Source of the DNA: Streptomyces sp. NBC_00523
GTDB taxonomy: Bacteria; Actinomycetota; Actinomycetes; Streptomycetales; Streptomycetaceae
Assembly (NCBI RefSeq): GCF_036346615.1
Contig: NZ_CP107836.1
Coordinates: 2,666,001-2,730,000 of the forward strand
Direction: 5' to 3'
DNA length: 64,000 bases
The notes under the pieces are model-generated. The model was not told the DNA's origin. It was given only the letters and a program-made list of their open reading frames with translations, and made no database searches. Position 1 is the stretch's first letter; each line of letters starts with the position of its first letter. The position numbers were made by a program, and so were the translations under genes. Positions 17,076 through 25,986 of this stretch are shown here, in pieces.

Positions 17076-18008
17076 ATGATCGTCATCCCGGAGGAATTCG
17101 CCCGGACGACCGTCGAGCGCGAGGGCAGCGCCGGGGCAGCCTGGCTCGCGGAGCTGCCGCAAATCGTCGCCGACTTGCTGGACGCCTGGGGCTGCACACC
17201 CGACGGCCCCCTCACCCACGGCGGCGTCGGCGTCATCCTCCCCGTCCGGCGCGACCACACGCCCCCCGCCGTGCTCAAGGTCTCCTTCCCGCACCCCGGG
17301 AACGACCACGAACCCGACGCCTTCGTCGCCTGGGGCGGGCGTGGGGCCGTAAGCCTGTACGAGCGGGACGACAGGCGGTACGCGATGCTGCTGGAGCGGG
17401 CCTCGACGGTGACGCTCGCCGAGGCCGGCGACGGGGACGACGTGGTCGTCGTCGCCGCTCGGCTCGCGCGGCGGCTCGCCGTGCCCGCGCCGCCCGGGCT
17501 GCCCCGGCTCAGCAACCAGGCCGGGGAGTGGGAGGACGGGCTGCGCAGGGACGACGTCGAGTTCGCGCGCCCCCTGCCGCGGCCCGTCATCGACGCCGCC
17601 CTCGCCACCGTGAGGGAGTTGGGGCGAGCGCAGCCCGAGACGCTCGTCCACGGGGATCTGCACGGGCGGAACATCCTGCGGGCCGAGCGCGAGCCCTGGC
17701 TGGCCGTTGATCCGAAGGGGTACGTGGGCGACCCGGCGTACGACGCGGGGGCGTTGATGAAGTCCCGCGCGTACGCACTCGCGGGCACCCACGATCTCCG
17801 CAGCACCGCCCACCGCATCGTGGACGTCTTCGCCGATGCCGCCGAGCTGGAGCGTGAACGCGTCCGCCGCTGGGCCCAGTTGCACGCCGTGCAAGCCGCC
17901 TTCTGGGCCCGGCGGCACGGGTTCCGGGTCGCCCGCGGCGGGCCCGAGCTGGAGTGGGTCACCGCCTTCGCGGACCGGCTGGCGGAATTGTTGACCGAGC
18001 CCTCCTGA
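17076..18008 (+). CDS. APH(6)/hydroxyurea-kinase family phosphotransferase
   Basis: A 310-aa protein of the aminoglycoside/hydroxyurea resistance kinase family (APH_6_hur). The catalytic segment is LVHGDLHGRNILRAER, and LAVDPKGYVGDPAYDAG is diagnostic for this family. Known members phosphorylate streptomycin at position 6 and inactivate it. The true substrate here is unknown. It sits beside the CRISPR zone and mirrors the unrelated kinase at 11214-12128. Confidence 0.87.
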   Translation: MIVIPEEFARTTVEREGSAGAAWLAELPQIVADLLDAWGCTPDGPLTHGGVGVILPVRRDHTPPAVLKVSFPHPGNDHEPDAFVAWGGRGAVSLYERDDRRYAMLLERASTVTLAEAGDGDDVVVVAARLARRLAVPAPPGLPRLSNQAGEWEDGLRRDDVEFARPLPRPVIDAALATVRELGRAQPETLVHGDLHGRNILRAEREPWLAVDPKGYVGDPAYDAGALMKSRAYALAGTHDLRSTAHRIVDVFADAAELERERVRRWAQLHAVQAAFWARRHGFRVARGGPELEWVTAFADRLAELLTEPS

Positions 18009-18120
18009 GGGCCGGGCCTGCACCGCGTTGAACCCTTCACCACCTCACGAAACAGGGCCCTGAATCGTCGGCCTTGAAGAGACCTTGAAGAGCAGCCCCT
18101 TCAGAAGCGGAGAACAACGC

Positions 18121-18477
18121 ATGCGCACCGCCTACCTCACGGTCACCATCCTCGGCATCTTCTTCAACGGTGCCGCCGCCGTGACCTACCTCATCGGCCA
18201 CGAATACCCCAAGTCTCAGGCCGACATGAAGGGCATCCCCCGCAAGTACGTCCCCTGGCTCGGCATGTGCCTGGCCGCGGGCACCCTCGGGCTGCTCGCC
18301 GGGTTCGCCGTGCCCGCGCTCGGCACGCTCGCCGCGTGCGGGCTGATCCTCTACTTCATCGGCGCGATCATCGCCCACACCCGCGTCGGATCAAGAAACA
18401 TCGTCGGCGGGATCGTCTTCCTGGCGACGGCCATCGCCGCCCTGATCCTGGGCGTGCAGTACCACGGGGCCTGGTGA
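18121..18477 (+). CDS. DoxX-like four-helix membrane protein
   Basis: A 118-aa protein with four predicted membrane helices (TVTILGIFFNGAAAVTYL, then LGMCLAAGTLGLLAGFAV, LGTLAACGLILYFIGAII and IVGGIVFLATAIAALIL), matching the short DoxX_2 layout. The ATG is 9 nt after GGAG. Its molecular role is not established. Confidence 0.72.
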   Translation: MRTAYLTVTILGIFFNGAAAVTYLIGHEYPKSQADMKGIPRKYVPWLGMCLAAGTLGLLAGFAVPALGTLAACGLILYFIGAIIAHTRVGSRNIVGGIVFLATAIAALILGVQYHGAW

Positions 18478-18486
18478 GCGAGCCGC

Positions 18487-19080
18487 CTACCTGCGGGTCG
18501 CGAGGTCCGCGTCCGTGATCGGCCGGACCACCCGGCACGGCGTACCGACCGCGACGCTCATCGGAGGAATGTCGCGGCTCACGACGCTGCCCGCGCCGAT
18601 CACCGAGCCGTAGCCGATGCGGACGCCCGGCAGGACGACCACGTTGCTGCCGATCCACACCTTGTCCTCGATGACGATCGGCTCCGAGAAGCGGCCGAAA
18701 TCCGCCCGGCGCGCGGGGTGCACCGGGTGGCCCGTCGTCGTCAGGGTCACGCTCGGGGCGATCATGACGTCGTCGCCGATGCGGATCTCCACGTCGTCCA
18801 CGAACGTCAGGTTCACGTTGCCGAAGAAGTCGTCCCCGATGTGCACGTTGCTGCCGAACGCGGCGTGGAACGGCGCCTGGAGGGCCGTGCGTTCGCCCAC
18901 CGAGGCGAAGATCCGCGTCAGCAGCGAGCGCCGCCGCTCCGTGTCGCCGGGCGGTGTGTGGTTGTACGCGAAGATCTCGTCCTCGCGCCGGGCCGGGGCC
19001 AGGAAGGCCGCCTCGGTCTCCGTGTAGACGAGCCCCTTCGCGATCCGGGCCCGTATCTCGTTCTGGTCGGTTTCAGCCAT
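18487..19080 (-). CDS. Maltose/galactoside O-acetyltransferase (LbH)
   Basis: A 197-aa left-handed beta-helix acetyltransferase of the Maa/LacA group. The Maa N-terminal domain includes FNYNHTPPGD-like sequence (EIFAYNHTPPGDTE). Hexapeptide repeats include IGDDVMIAPSVTLTTTGHP, with the catalytic-type His in GHPVHP, and IEDKVWIGSNVVVLPGV. It uses acetyl-CoA to acetylate sugar hydroxyls in the cytoplasm. Length is close to the family norm. Confidence 0.9.
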   Translation of the reverse strand: MAETDQNEIRARIAKGLVYTETEAAFLAPARREDEIFAYNHTPPGDTERRRSLLTRIFASVGERTALQAPFHAAFGSNVHIGDDFFGNVNLTFVDDVEIRIGDDVMIAPSVTLTTTGHPVHPARRADFGRFSEPIVIEDKVWIGSNVVVLPGVRIGYGSVIGAGSVVSRDIPPMSVAVGTPCRVVRPITDADLATRR

Positions 19081-19220
19081 CGTGCGGCGTTCCCTTCGTC
19101 GGGCGGGGCGATCGGCCCCTCAGGGTGCGGCGACCAACACGACGAACCATAGAACTTCGCCTCCGGTCGTCCGATCTATTGACGTGCCCCTGACCGAATG
19201 GCTTCATGGGTCCACCCGTG

Positions 19221-19234
19221 TGGGAGCGCTCCCA
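19221..19234. promoter_or_regulatory. CebR operator (cellulase box)
   Basis: The perfect 14-bp palindrome TGGGAGCGCTCCCA is the known Streptomyces CebR binding sequence. It lies 34 bp before the mannanase start, so expression is probably repressed by CebR and induced by cello-oligosaccharides. Confidence 0.9.
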
Positions 19235-19267
19235 CATCAGTGAACCACCCATCCCCCTGGAGCCGCA

Positions 19268-20914
19268 GTGAGAACAGCGAGACACCCGGCGCAGCGCCCC
19301 GCCGCCGTCATCCTCACCGTCCTGGCCACCCTGCTCGGGCTCCTCGCCCTCGGAGCCGCCGCACCGGCGCAGGCCGCCGGTACCGGGCTGCACATCAGCG
19401 ACGGCCGCCTGGTCGAGGGCAATGGCAACGACCTCATCATGCGCGGCGTCAACCACGCGCACACCTGGTACCCCGGCGAAACCCAGTCCCTGGCCGACAT
19501 CAAGGCGACCGGCGCCAACACCGTCCGGGTCGTGCTCTCCGACGGCTTCCGCTGGACCAAGAACGGGCCGGACGACGTCGCCGCCGTCGTCGCCGACTGC
19601 AAGGCGAACCGGCTCATCTGCGTCCTGGAGGTGCACGACACCACCGGATACGGCGAGGACTCCGCCGCCGGGACGCTGGACCACGCGGCCGACTACTGGA
19701 TCTCCCTGAAGGACGTCCTCCAGGGCCAGGAGGACTACGTCGTCATCGACATCGGCAACGAGCCCTGGGGCAACACCGATCCGGCCGGATGGACCGCCCC
19801 CACCACCGCCGCGATCAAGAAGCTGCGCGCCGCCGGGTTCGCGCACACGATCATGGTGGACGCGCCCAACTGGGGCCAGGACTGGCAGAACGTCATGCGG
19901 GACAACGCCCAGGCGGTGTACGACGCGGACGCGACCGGCAATCTGCTCTTCTCGATCCACATGTACAGCGTCTACAACACCGCCCAGAAGGTCACCGACT
20001 ATCTGAACGCGTTCGTGGACGCCGGACTGCCCCTGGTCATCGGTGAGTTCGGCGGACCCGCCGACCAGTACGGGGACCCGGACGAGGACACGATGATGTC
20101 CGAGGCGCAGCGGCTCGGGCTCGGCTGGATCGCCTGGTCGTGGAGCGGCAACACCGACCCGATCCTCGACCTGACCATCGGCTTCGACCCGGCGCAGCTC
20201 AGTTCCTGGGGCGAGCGCATCTTCCACGGCGCGAACGGGATCGCGGAGACCTCCCGCGAGGCCACGGTGTACGGCGGGCCCGTCGAGGAGGACACCGAGG
20301 CCCCGACGGCCCCGGGCACCCCGGCCGCCTCAGCGGTGACCGACACCTCCGCCACGCTGACCTGGGCCGCGTCCTCCGACAACGTTGCCGTCGCGGGCTA
20401 CGACGTGGTGCGCGTCAGCGGCGGTACGGAGACCAAGGTCGCCTCGTCCGCCACGACGAGCGTCACGGTGACGGGCCTCAGCGCCGACACCGCGTACTCC
20501 TTCGCGGTCTACGCGCGCGACGCGGCCGGCAACCGTTCGACGCGGTCGGCCGCCGTGAGCGTGACCACGGACGAGGGCGCGACCACTCCGGCGGGCAGCT
20601 GCTCGGTCGGGTACAAGGTGGTCGGCTCGTGGCAGGGCGGCTTCCAGGGCGAGATCACCATCCGCAACACGGGCACGGCCGCGATCGACGGCTGGACGCT
20701 CGGTTTCGCCTTCGCCAACGGGCAGACGATCACCAACATGTGGGGCGGTACGCCCACGCAGTCCGGCGGTTCGGTGACCGTCGCGCCTGCCTCGTACACC
20801 TCCACGATCGCCCCCAACTCCTCGGTGACCGTGGGCTTCACGGGCAACCAGAGCGGTACGAACGCGGCCCCGGCCGCCTTCACTCTGAGCGGGGCGGCCT
20901 GCACGGCCGCGTGA
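19268..20914 (+). CDS. Secreted endo-beta-1,4-mannanase (GH5) with FN3 and CBM2
   Basis: A 548-aa secreted enzyme. The signal peptide ends near AQA-AG at residue 37. The GH5 domain (residues about 40-340) has GVNHAHTWY and TVRVVLSDG, acid/base Glu165 in IGNEP, and nucleophile Glu260 in VIGEFGG. The pattern matches GH5_8 bacterial mannanases. An FN3 linker domain (about 347-437) and a family 2 cellulose-binding module (about 445-548, CSVGYKVVGSWQGGFQGEI) follow. It should degrade mannan in plant cell walls. The start is GTG. A CebR box lies upstream. Confidence 0.92.
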   Translation: MRTARHPAQRPAAVILTVLATLLGLLALGAAAPAQAAGTGLHISDGRLVEGNGNDLIMRGVNHAHTWYPGETQSLADIKATGANTVRVVLSDGFRWTKNGPDDVAAVVADCKANRLICVLEVHDTTGYGEDSAAGTLDHAADYWISLKDVLQGQEDYVVIDIGNEPWGNTDPAGWTAPTTAAIKKLRAAGFAHTIMVDAPNWGQDWQNVMRDNAQAVYDADATGNLLFSIHMYSVYNTAQKVTDYLNAFVDAGLPLVIGEFGGPADQYGDPDEDTMMSEAQRLGLGWIAWSWSGNTDPILDLTIGFDPAQLSSWGERIFHGANGIAETSREATVYGGPVEEDTEAPTAPGTPAASAVTDTSATLTWAASSDNVAVAGYDVVRVSGGTETKVASSATTSVTVTGLSADTAYSFAVYARDAAGNRSTRSAAVSVTTDEGATTPAGSCSVGYKVVGSWQGGFQGEITIRNTGTAAIDGWTLGFAFANGQTITNMWGGTPTQSGGSVTVAPASYTSTIAPNSSVTVGFTGNQSGTNAAPAAFTLSGAACTAA

Positions 20915-20920
20915 GACGGG

Positions 20921-20954
20921 ACCGGCCGGCGGGGGCGTGCCCCCATCGGCCGGT
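20921..20954. terminator. Bidirectional terminator after mannanase
   Basis: An outer 8-bp stem ACCGGCCG/CGGCCGGT encloses a GGGGGC/GCCCCC inner stem. It lies between convergent stops. Confidence 0.7.
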
Positions 20955-20963
20955 GCCATCAAC

Positions 20964-21566
20964 TCAGCTCTCCACCGAGGCACGTTGGTACGTCAGATAC
21001 GCCGCTCCGCTCCCCAGGACCGTGTGGTCCGTGAGCGCCCAGGCCGCCGGTTCGAACGACGCGTTCCGGCCGAACAGGGGGATGCCCGCGCCGATCGTCG
21101 TCGGGCTGAGCTTCATGATCAGCGTGTCGATCTCCGCGTAGACCGAGCCGGCCAGCTCGCCGCCGCCGACGAGCCAGATGTCCTTGCCGTCCTCCTGCTT
21201 CAACTCCCGTACGCGCGCGGCGGGATCGCCCGCGACGAGCTCCACGGCCGGGTCCGGGCTCTCGCCCAGGGTGCGGGAGAACACCAGGTGCCGCAGATGC
21301 GGGTAGGCGTCCGTGATTCCGGCGTCGAGGCCGATCTCGTACGAGCGCCTGCCCTCCACCACCGTGTCGAAGTGCGTGCCCTCCGCCGTCACGCCGAGCG
21401 CGGCCCGCGCCGGGCCGGGCAGGGTCTCCGGATACTCCGCGATCAGGTGCTTGAGGTAGTCCTCCGGGATGGGCCAGAAGCCGTCCGGACCGCTGGGATC
21501 GGCTCCGTCCGGACCGGCGATGAAGCCGTCGAGGGTGGCGGCGATGAAGTACACCAGCTTGCGCAC
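20964..21566 (-). CDS. Dihydrofolate reductase/RibD C-terminal family protein
   Basis: A 200-aa protein of the RibD C-terminal/DHFR-like family. LVYFIAATLDGFIAGPDG is the typical start, GRRSYEIGLD the middle motif, and IWLVGGGELAGSVY the NADPH-site loop. Members are small reductases of unknown substrate, distinct from true FolA. The GTG start has GAAAGG upstream. Confidence 0.85.
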   Translation of the reverse strand: MRKLVYFIAATLDGFIAGPDGADPSGPDGFWPIPEDYLKHLIAEYPETLPGPARAALGVTAEGTHFDTVVEGRRSYEIGLDAGITDAYPHLRHLVFSRTLGESPDPAVELVAGDPAARVRELKQEDGKDIWLVGGGELAGSVYAEIDTLIMKLSPTTIGAGIPLFGRNASFEPAAWALTDHTVLGSGAAYLTYQRASVES

Positions 21567-21671
21567 AGGGGACCTTTCGTCCGGGGGCGGCCTCCGGTAC
21601 GTGGGGGCCGTCGGCCGTTCATGATCGAACGGCCGCCCGTGGCAAGCAACGGGAACGACTGCTTCCGGCGT

Positions 21672-22283
21672 TTAGGACCCGTCCAGCGCCGGGGCGATCA
21701 CCGCGAACGCGCGGTCCGTCAGCTCCGCCGGGGTCTCCGTCGAGCCGTCGGCGCTCCAGTGGTGGAGCACGGCGTCGAACGCGTCCAGCGCCATGCCCGC
21801 CGCCAGCCTCGGGTAGAGGTCCGCCTCGGCGTCGCGCCCCAGCCGCTCGGCCAGCTCCCGCGCGAGGTCGTCGCGCCACCGCGCCTGGCGCTCCAGGAAG
21901 CGGGCCAGCAGCGCGGGCGTGCGCAGGATCAGCCGTACGACGCGCAGCGCGCGCTCCCCATGGTCCGCGCACGCGCCGAGCGGCACCCAGACCGCGTGGC
22001 GCAGCGCGACGGAGGGCGGCTCGGCGGCGGGGCGGGCGGCCAGCTCGGCGCGGATGCCGGTGCCCATGTCCGCGAGGAACTGGACGACCACGTCCTCCTT
22101 GGACGCGAAGTAGCGGAAGAACGTCCGCTTGGAGACACCCGCCGCCGCCGCGATCTCGTCCACCGTGACCGCGTCGAAGCCCTTCAGGGCCAGCAACTGG
22201 AGGGCGGATTCGGTCAGTTCGTCGGAGACCAGCCGGCGCTTGCGCTCGGCCAGGGTCGTTCGGGGAGTGCTCACCCTCCTCAC
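21672..22283 (-). CDS. TetR family repressor
   Basis: A 203-aa regulator. The N-terminal helix-turn-helix is TVDEIAAAAGVSKRTFFRYFASKEDVV, and the ligand-binding domain is divergent. The GTG at 22283 is chosen because GGAG lies upstream at normal spacing, whereas the GTG at 22274 abuts its AGGAGG. It is divergent from the SDR gene, with a palindrome between them, so it probably represses that gene and itself. Confidence 0.88.
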   Translation of the reverse strand: MRRVSTPRTTLAERKRRLVSDELTESALQLLALKGFDAVTVDEIAAAAGVSKRTFFRYFASKEDVVVQFLADMGTGIRAELAARPAAEPPSVALRHAVWVPLGACADHGERALRVVRLILRTPALLARFLERQARWRDDLARELAERLGRDAEADLYPRLAAGMALDAFDAVLHHWSADGSTETPAELTDRAFAVIAPALDGS

Positions 22284-22319
22284 GGTACTCCATGCCTCGC
22301 CTGGCACTGAATGACATGT

Positions 22320-22334
22320 TGACACTTGGTGTCA
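22320..22334. promoter_or_regulatory. Probable TetR operator overlapping a -35 box
   Basis: TGACACTTGGTGTCA is a perfect 6-bp inverted repeat around TTG. It overlaps TTGACA (22319-22324), a good -35 sequence reading toward the SDR gene whose ATG is at 22355. A repressor bound here would block that promoter. Confidence 0.6.
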
Positions 22335-22354
22335 CCCGAGGCAGCCTATGCCGT

Positions 22355-23290
22355 ATGACACAGCAGGAACGCTGGACCGCCGAACACATCCCGGACCAGA
22401 CCGGGCGGGTCTTCGTCGTCACCGGGGCCAACAGCGGCCTCGGCCTGGCCACGACCCGGGCCCTCGCCCGCCGGGGCGGGCACGTGATCCTCGCCGTACG
22501 CGACGAGGCGAAGGGCCGCCGCGCGGCGGCCGGGCTGACCGCCGCGCAGCCGAATGCCCGGCTGGAGGTGCGCCGGATCGACCTGGCCGACCTCGATTCC
22601 GTACGCGCGTTCGCGGAGAAGCTGCACGCGGACCACGCGCGGCTCGACGTGCTCGTCAACAACGCCGGGGTGATGGCGCCGCCCCGGACGCTTTCCCCGC
22701 AGGGCCACGAGGTGCAGTTCGCGGCGAACCACCTGGGCCACTTCGCGCTCACCGGGCGGCTGCTGGACCTCCTGGCGGCGGGCACCGACCCCCGCGTGGT
22801 CACCGTCAGCTCGCCCAACCACCGCAAGGCGCACCTGTACTTCGACGACCTCACGGGCGAGCGGCGGTACTCGCCGATGGGCTACTACAACCAGTCCAAG
22901 CTGGCCAATGCCGTCTTCGGCCACGAGCTGCACCGCCGCCTCACCGGGGCCGGCAGCCCGGTCCGCAGCCTGCTCGCCCACCCCGGCTACACGGCCACCG
23001 GCCTCCAGACCGGCGGCCCCGTCGCCCTTGTGTCCCTGATGTTCGGCCGCGTACTCAAGCCGCTCGCCCAGTCCCCCGCCCAGGGGGCGCTGCCGCAGCT
23101 GTACGCGGCGACCGAACCGGGCGTGGAGGGAGGCGAGTTCATCGGGCCGGACGGCAGGGGTGAGCTGCACGGGGCGCCGACCCGGGTGGAGTTGGCCGCC
23201 GCAGCGGCCGACGCCGCGACGGGGCGGCGGTTGTGGGAGGTGTCGGAGGAGGCCACGGGCGTGCGGTTCGCATTCCCCCGGTCCGGCTGA
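22355..23290 (+). CDS. Short-chain dehydrogenase/reductase (retinol dehydrogenase-like)
   Basis: A 311-aa SDR. NAD(P) binding is by VVTGANSGLGLATTRALA, followed by NNAGVM and the catalytic region VTVSSPNHRK with Tyr/Lys in YYNQSKLAN. The length and the pattern FAANHLGHFALTG match the retinol dehydrogenase/light-dependent reductase-like group. No good ribosome site lies near the ATG, and the message may be leaderless. The substrate is unknown. It is controlled by the divergent TetR gene in all likelihood. Confidence 0.88.
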   Translation: MTQQERWTAEHIPDQTGRVFVVTGANSGLGLATTRALARRGGHVILAVRDEAKGRRAAAGLTAAQPNARLEVRRIDLADLDSVRAFAEKLHADHARLDVLVNNAGVMAPPRTLSPQGHEVQFAANHLGHFALTGRLLDLLAAGTDPRVVTVSSPNHRKAHLYFDDLTGERRYSPMGYYNQSKLANAVFGHELHRRLTGAGSPVRSLLAHPGYTATGLQTGGPVALVSLMFGRVLKPLAQSPAQGALPQLYAATEPGVEGGEFIGPDGRGELHGAPTRVELAAAAADAATGRRLWEVSEEATGVRFAFPRSG

Positions 23291-23379
23291 ACCAAGGCGC
23301 TCCCACCGCTCCGCAGCGCCCCCGTATTTGGATAGGGTGCCGTGTCTACAGCAGCGCTCTCCGGGGGAGTTTCGAGTAC

Positions 23380-25305
23380 ATGAGCGGTCAGCAGCCACGC
23401 CGAGGCGGCGCCTCGCAGGTCTTCCAGCCCCTCGCGGGCGACGACCCCACCACCATCGCCGGATACCGGCTGGCCGCCAAGCTCGGCGCGGGCGGCATGG
23501 GCAAGGTGTATCTGTCGTACACACCCGGCGGGCGGCCCGTCGCGATCAAGGTGATCCGGCCGGAGTTCGGCGAGGACGCGGAGTTCCGGCGGCGGTTCGC
23601 GCAGGAGGTGCAGTCCGCGCAGCGCGTCCAGGGGCTGTTCACCGCGCCCGTGATCGACGCCGACACCAAGGGCGCCCAGCCGTGGCTCGCCACCGCGTAC
23701 GTGCCGGGCCCGTCGCTCGCCGACGCGGTCGTGGAGCACGGCGCGCTGCCCGTCGAGGCGGTGCTGCTGCTGATCGCAGGCATGGCCGAGGCGCTGCACG
23801 TCATCCACGGGGCGGGGATCGTCCACCGCGACCTGAAGCCGTCCAACGTGCTGCTCGCGGCGGACGGGCCGCGCGTCATCGACTTCGGCATCGCGTACGC
23901 GGCCGACGCGACGTCGCTCACGGGCAGCGGGGTCACGATCGGCACCCCGTCGTTCATGGCGCCGGAGCAGGCCGCCGGGCGCAAGGTCACCGCCGCGACG
24001 GACATCTTCGCGCTCGGCCAGGTCGCGGTGTTCGCGTCGACCGGGACGCCCGCGTTCGGCGAGGGGACCTCGCACGGGGTGCTCTACCGGATCGTGCACG
24101 AGGACCCCGACCTCACGGGTGTGCCCGAGCGGCTGATGGAGCTCGTCGGGCGCTGCCTCGCGAAGAACCCGGAGGACCGGCCGTCGGTCGCCGAGGTCAT
24201 CCAGCTCTGCCAGACCGCGAACGCGGAGACGGTGCTCCGGCGGCCGGAGGACTGGCTGCCGCAGCCGGTCGCGGCCGACATCACCGTACGGGCCGCCGCT
24301 CCGGCGCCCGTGCAGACGCCGCCGCCGCCGTCGGCCGCCCCGGCCACGCCGCCGGTGGGCGCCGCGCCCACGGCTCCGGCCGCGCCGGCCACTCCCGCCG
24401 CCTACTCCCCCACCACCCCGGCGCCGAGCACCCCGCCGCCGGGGTACGGGCCGCCGGTCACGCCCGCGCCCGGGCAGGGGCCGGCGCCGGTGGGGCCGAG
24501 CGCGTACGGTGCGCCCACGGCGCCCTCCGCGCAGACCCCGGCGTACGGGTACCCGGCCGCCCAGCAGCCGTCGTACGGGTATCCGGGCCCGGGGGGCGGG
24601 TACCCCGGCGGGGGCGTACCGCCGCAGTCGCACGTCACTCAGGCGGTGCCGCAGGCGCCCGCGCCGACTCCGCCCAAGCGGCGGCGGGGGCGGGCCGCGG
24701 CCATCGCGGTCGTGGCCGCGCTGCTGGTCGGGGTGGCCGGTGGGGGCACGGCGTACTTCCTGTCGCAGAAGGACGACGACAAGGGGTCGCAGAGCGACAC
24801 CACCGCCGGTGACAAGAACTCGCCCGCGCCCAAGGCGAGTTCCACGCCCAGCGCGGATCCCACCGGGGACGTCGAGGGCGGCGCCGAGCAGCCCGAGGGG
24901 CAGACCCCCGCGACGTCGGACCCGACGCCGGAGGACTTCACCGGGATCAACCTCACCAAGGGCTACCACCTGACGTTCGGCGACGACGAGATCCGGCCGC
25001 AGGACGGTGAGGACGACGGCTACGAGCTGACGTACGACTCCGGCGGGTACATCGAGGCGGAGAGCGAGGGCGGCAAGCTGATCCTGCTCGACCCGGGGCA
25101 GGCGGGGTCGCTGGATGTGTGCCGGGCGGAGACGCGGTTTGCGAGCAGCATCGAGACGAGCAAGCTGTCCAAGGGGCGGCAGGTGTGTGTGACTACCGGG
25201 ACCGGGCATATGGCGCTGGTGACGTATCAGGGGCACTCGCCGGAGGATTCGCCGAGTGACTACATCACGCTTGACGTGACGGTCTGGCGGAACGCGATGC
25301 GCTAG
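23380..25305 (+). CDS. Membrane Ser/Thr protein kinase (Pkn family)
   Basis: A 641-aa receptor-like kinase. The kinase domain (about residues 28-270) has GAGGMGKVY (36-44), Lys57 in VAIKVI, HRDLKPSN with Asp151, DFG at 167 and APEQ. A long Pro/Gly/Tyr-rich linker (300-432) leads to basic residues and one transmembrane helix (about 438-460). The extracellular 180-residue part is acidic and lacks PASTA repeats; it includes FTGINLTKGYHLTFGDDEIRP. GGGGGAG precedes the ATG. The signal sensed is unknown. Confidence 0.92.
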   Translation: MSGQQPRRGGASQVFQPLAGDDPTTIAGYRLAAKLGAGGMGKVYLSYTPGGRPVAIKVIRPEFGEDAEFRRRFAQEVQSAQRVQGLFTAPVIDADTKGAQPWLATAYVPGPSLADAVVEHGALPVEAVLLLIAGMAEALHVIHGAGIVHRDLKPSNVLLAADGPRVIDFGIAYAADATSLTGSGVTIGTPSFMAPEQAAGRKVTAATDIFALGQVAVFASTGTPAFGEGTSHGVLYRIVHEDPDLTGVPERLMELVGRCLAKNPEDRPSVAEVIQLCQTANAETVLRRPEDWLPQPVAADITVRAAAPAPVQTPPPPSAAPATPPVGAAPTAPAAPATPAAYSPTTPAPSTPPPGYGPPVTPAPGQGPAPVGPSAYGAPTAPSAQTPAYGYPAAQQPSYGYPGPGGGYPGGGVPPQSHVTQAVPQAPAPTPPKRRRGRAAAIAVVAALLVGVAGGGTAYFLSQKDDDKGSQSDTTAGDKNSPAPKASSTPSADPTGDVEGGAEQPEGQTPATSDPTPEDFTGINLTKGYHLTFGDDEIRPQDGEDDGYELTYDSGGYIEAESEGGKLILLDPGQAGSLDVCRAETRFASSIETSKLSKGRQVCVTTGTGHMALVTYQGHSPEDSPSDYITLDVTVWRNAMR

Positions 25306-25373
25306 GGGCGCGGGGCGCCTGCGGCGGGCCTGTTCCCCTACCCGCCCCTTCCCGAAACGGCGAGGCTACCTGT

Positions 25374-25425
25374 AAGCCCCTCCGGCGGTTGAGGAGCGGG
25401 GGTACGGGGGCAGCAGCGCCCCCGC
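25374..25425. repeat. Streptomyces intergenic repeat element, copy 1
   Basis: AAGCCCCTCCGGCGGTTGAG followed by GAGCGGGGGT and a hairpin GGGGGC/GCCCCC. A close copy lies at 47950-47997 and a core fragment at 59864-59888. Such elements are common between Streptomyces genes and may help end transcription. It lies between the stops of two convergent genes. Confidence 0.7.
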
Positions 25426-25431
25426 ATCGCC

Positions 25432-25986
25432 TCAGCCCGTGATCAGCCGCTGCAGCGCCGGCGCGTACAGGTCCGCGATGTGCTCCGGCGTCGCAGACGC
25501 CCCCGCTCCCTCCCGGTGGAGGCTCAAGGTCGCGCCCAGGCCCAGCAGGTGGCCGGCCAGGAGCTCCGCGCGGAGGGCGGCGTCCGGGCCGGGGAGGCGG
25601 GCGGTCAGCGCGGCGGTGACCTGTTCGTGGAAGCGGTCGCGGAGCAGGGAGCGTTCGTCCTGGTTGCCCAGGGAGAAGACGACGCGCAGCAGCGGGTCGG
25701 ACTGGAGCGCCCGGCGCTGGGTGACCAGGGTGACCACCATGTGGCGGCCCAGGACGTCGAGCGGCGCGTCGAAGAGTTCGGCGGCGGCCGGTCCGAAGTC
25801 GGCCACCGTGTTGAACAGCTCCTCCTTGCGGCCGAAGTGCTTGACCACCAGGGACGCGCTGACCCCCGCGTCCGACGCGATCCCCCGGATCGTCACCTCC
25901 GCGTACGGCCGCTGCGTGAACGCCCGCCGGGCGGCGCGCAGGATCGCGTCGCGGCCCGTCGCGGCGATGGCCTGGCCGCCGGTCAT
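25432..25986 (-). CDS. TetR family regulator of the adjacent efflux gene
   Basis: A 184-aa regulator. The helix-turn-helix is VTIRGIASDAGVSASLVVKHFGRKEELF, followed by a divergent sensor domain. Its ATG overlaps the TGA of the upstream MFS gene by 4 nt, so it is made from the same transcript. It probably controls the operon promoter upstream of the transporter, where an inverted repeat lies. Confidence 0.88.
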   Translation of the reverse strand: MTGGQAIAATGRDAILRAARRAFTQRPYAEVTIRGIASDAGVSASLVVKHFGRKEELFNTVADFGPAAAELFDAPLDVLGRHMVVTLVTQRRALQSDPLLRVVFSLGNQDERSLLRDRFHEQVTAALTARLPGPDAALRAELLAGHLLGLGATLSLHREGAGASATPEHIADLYAPALQRLITG

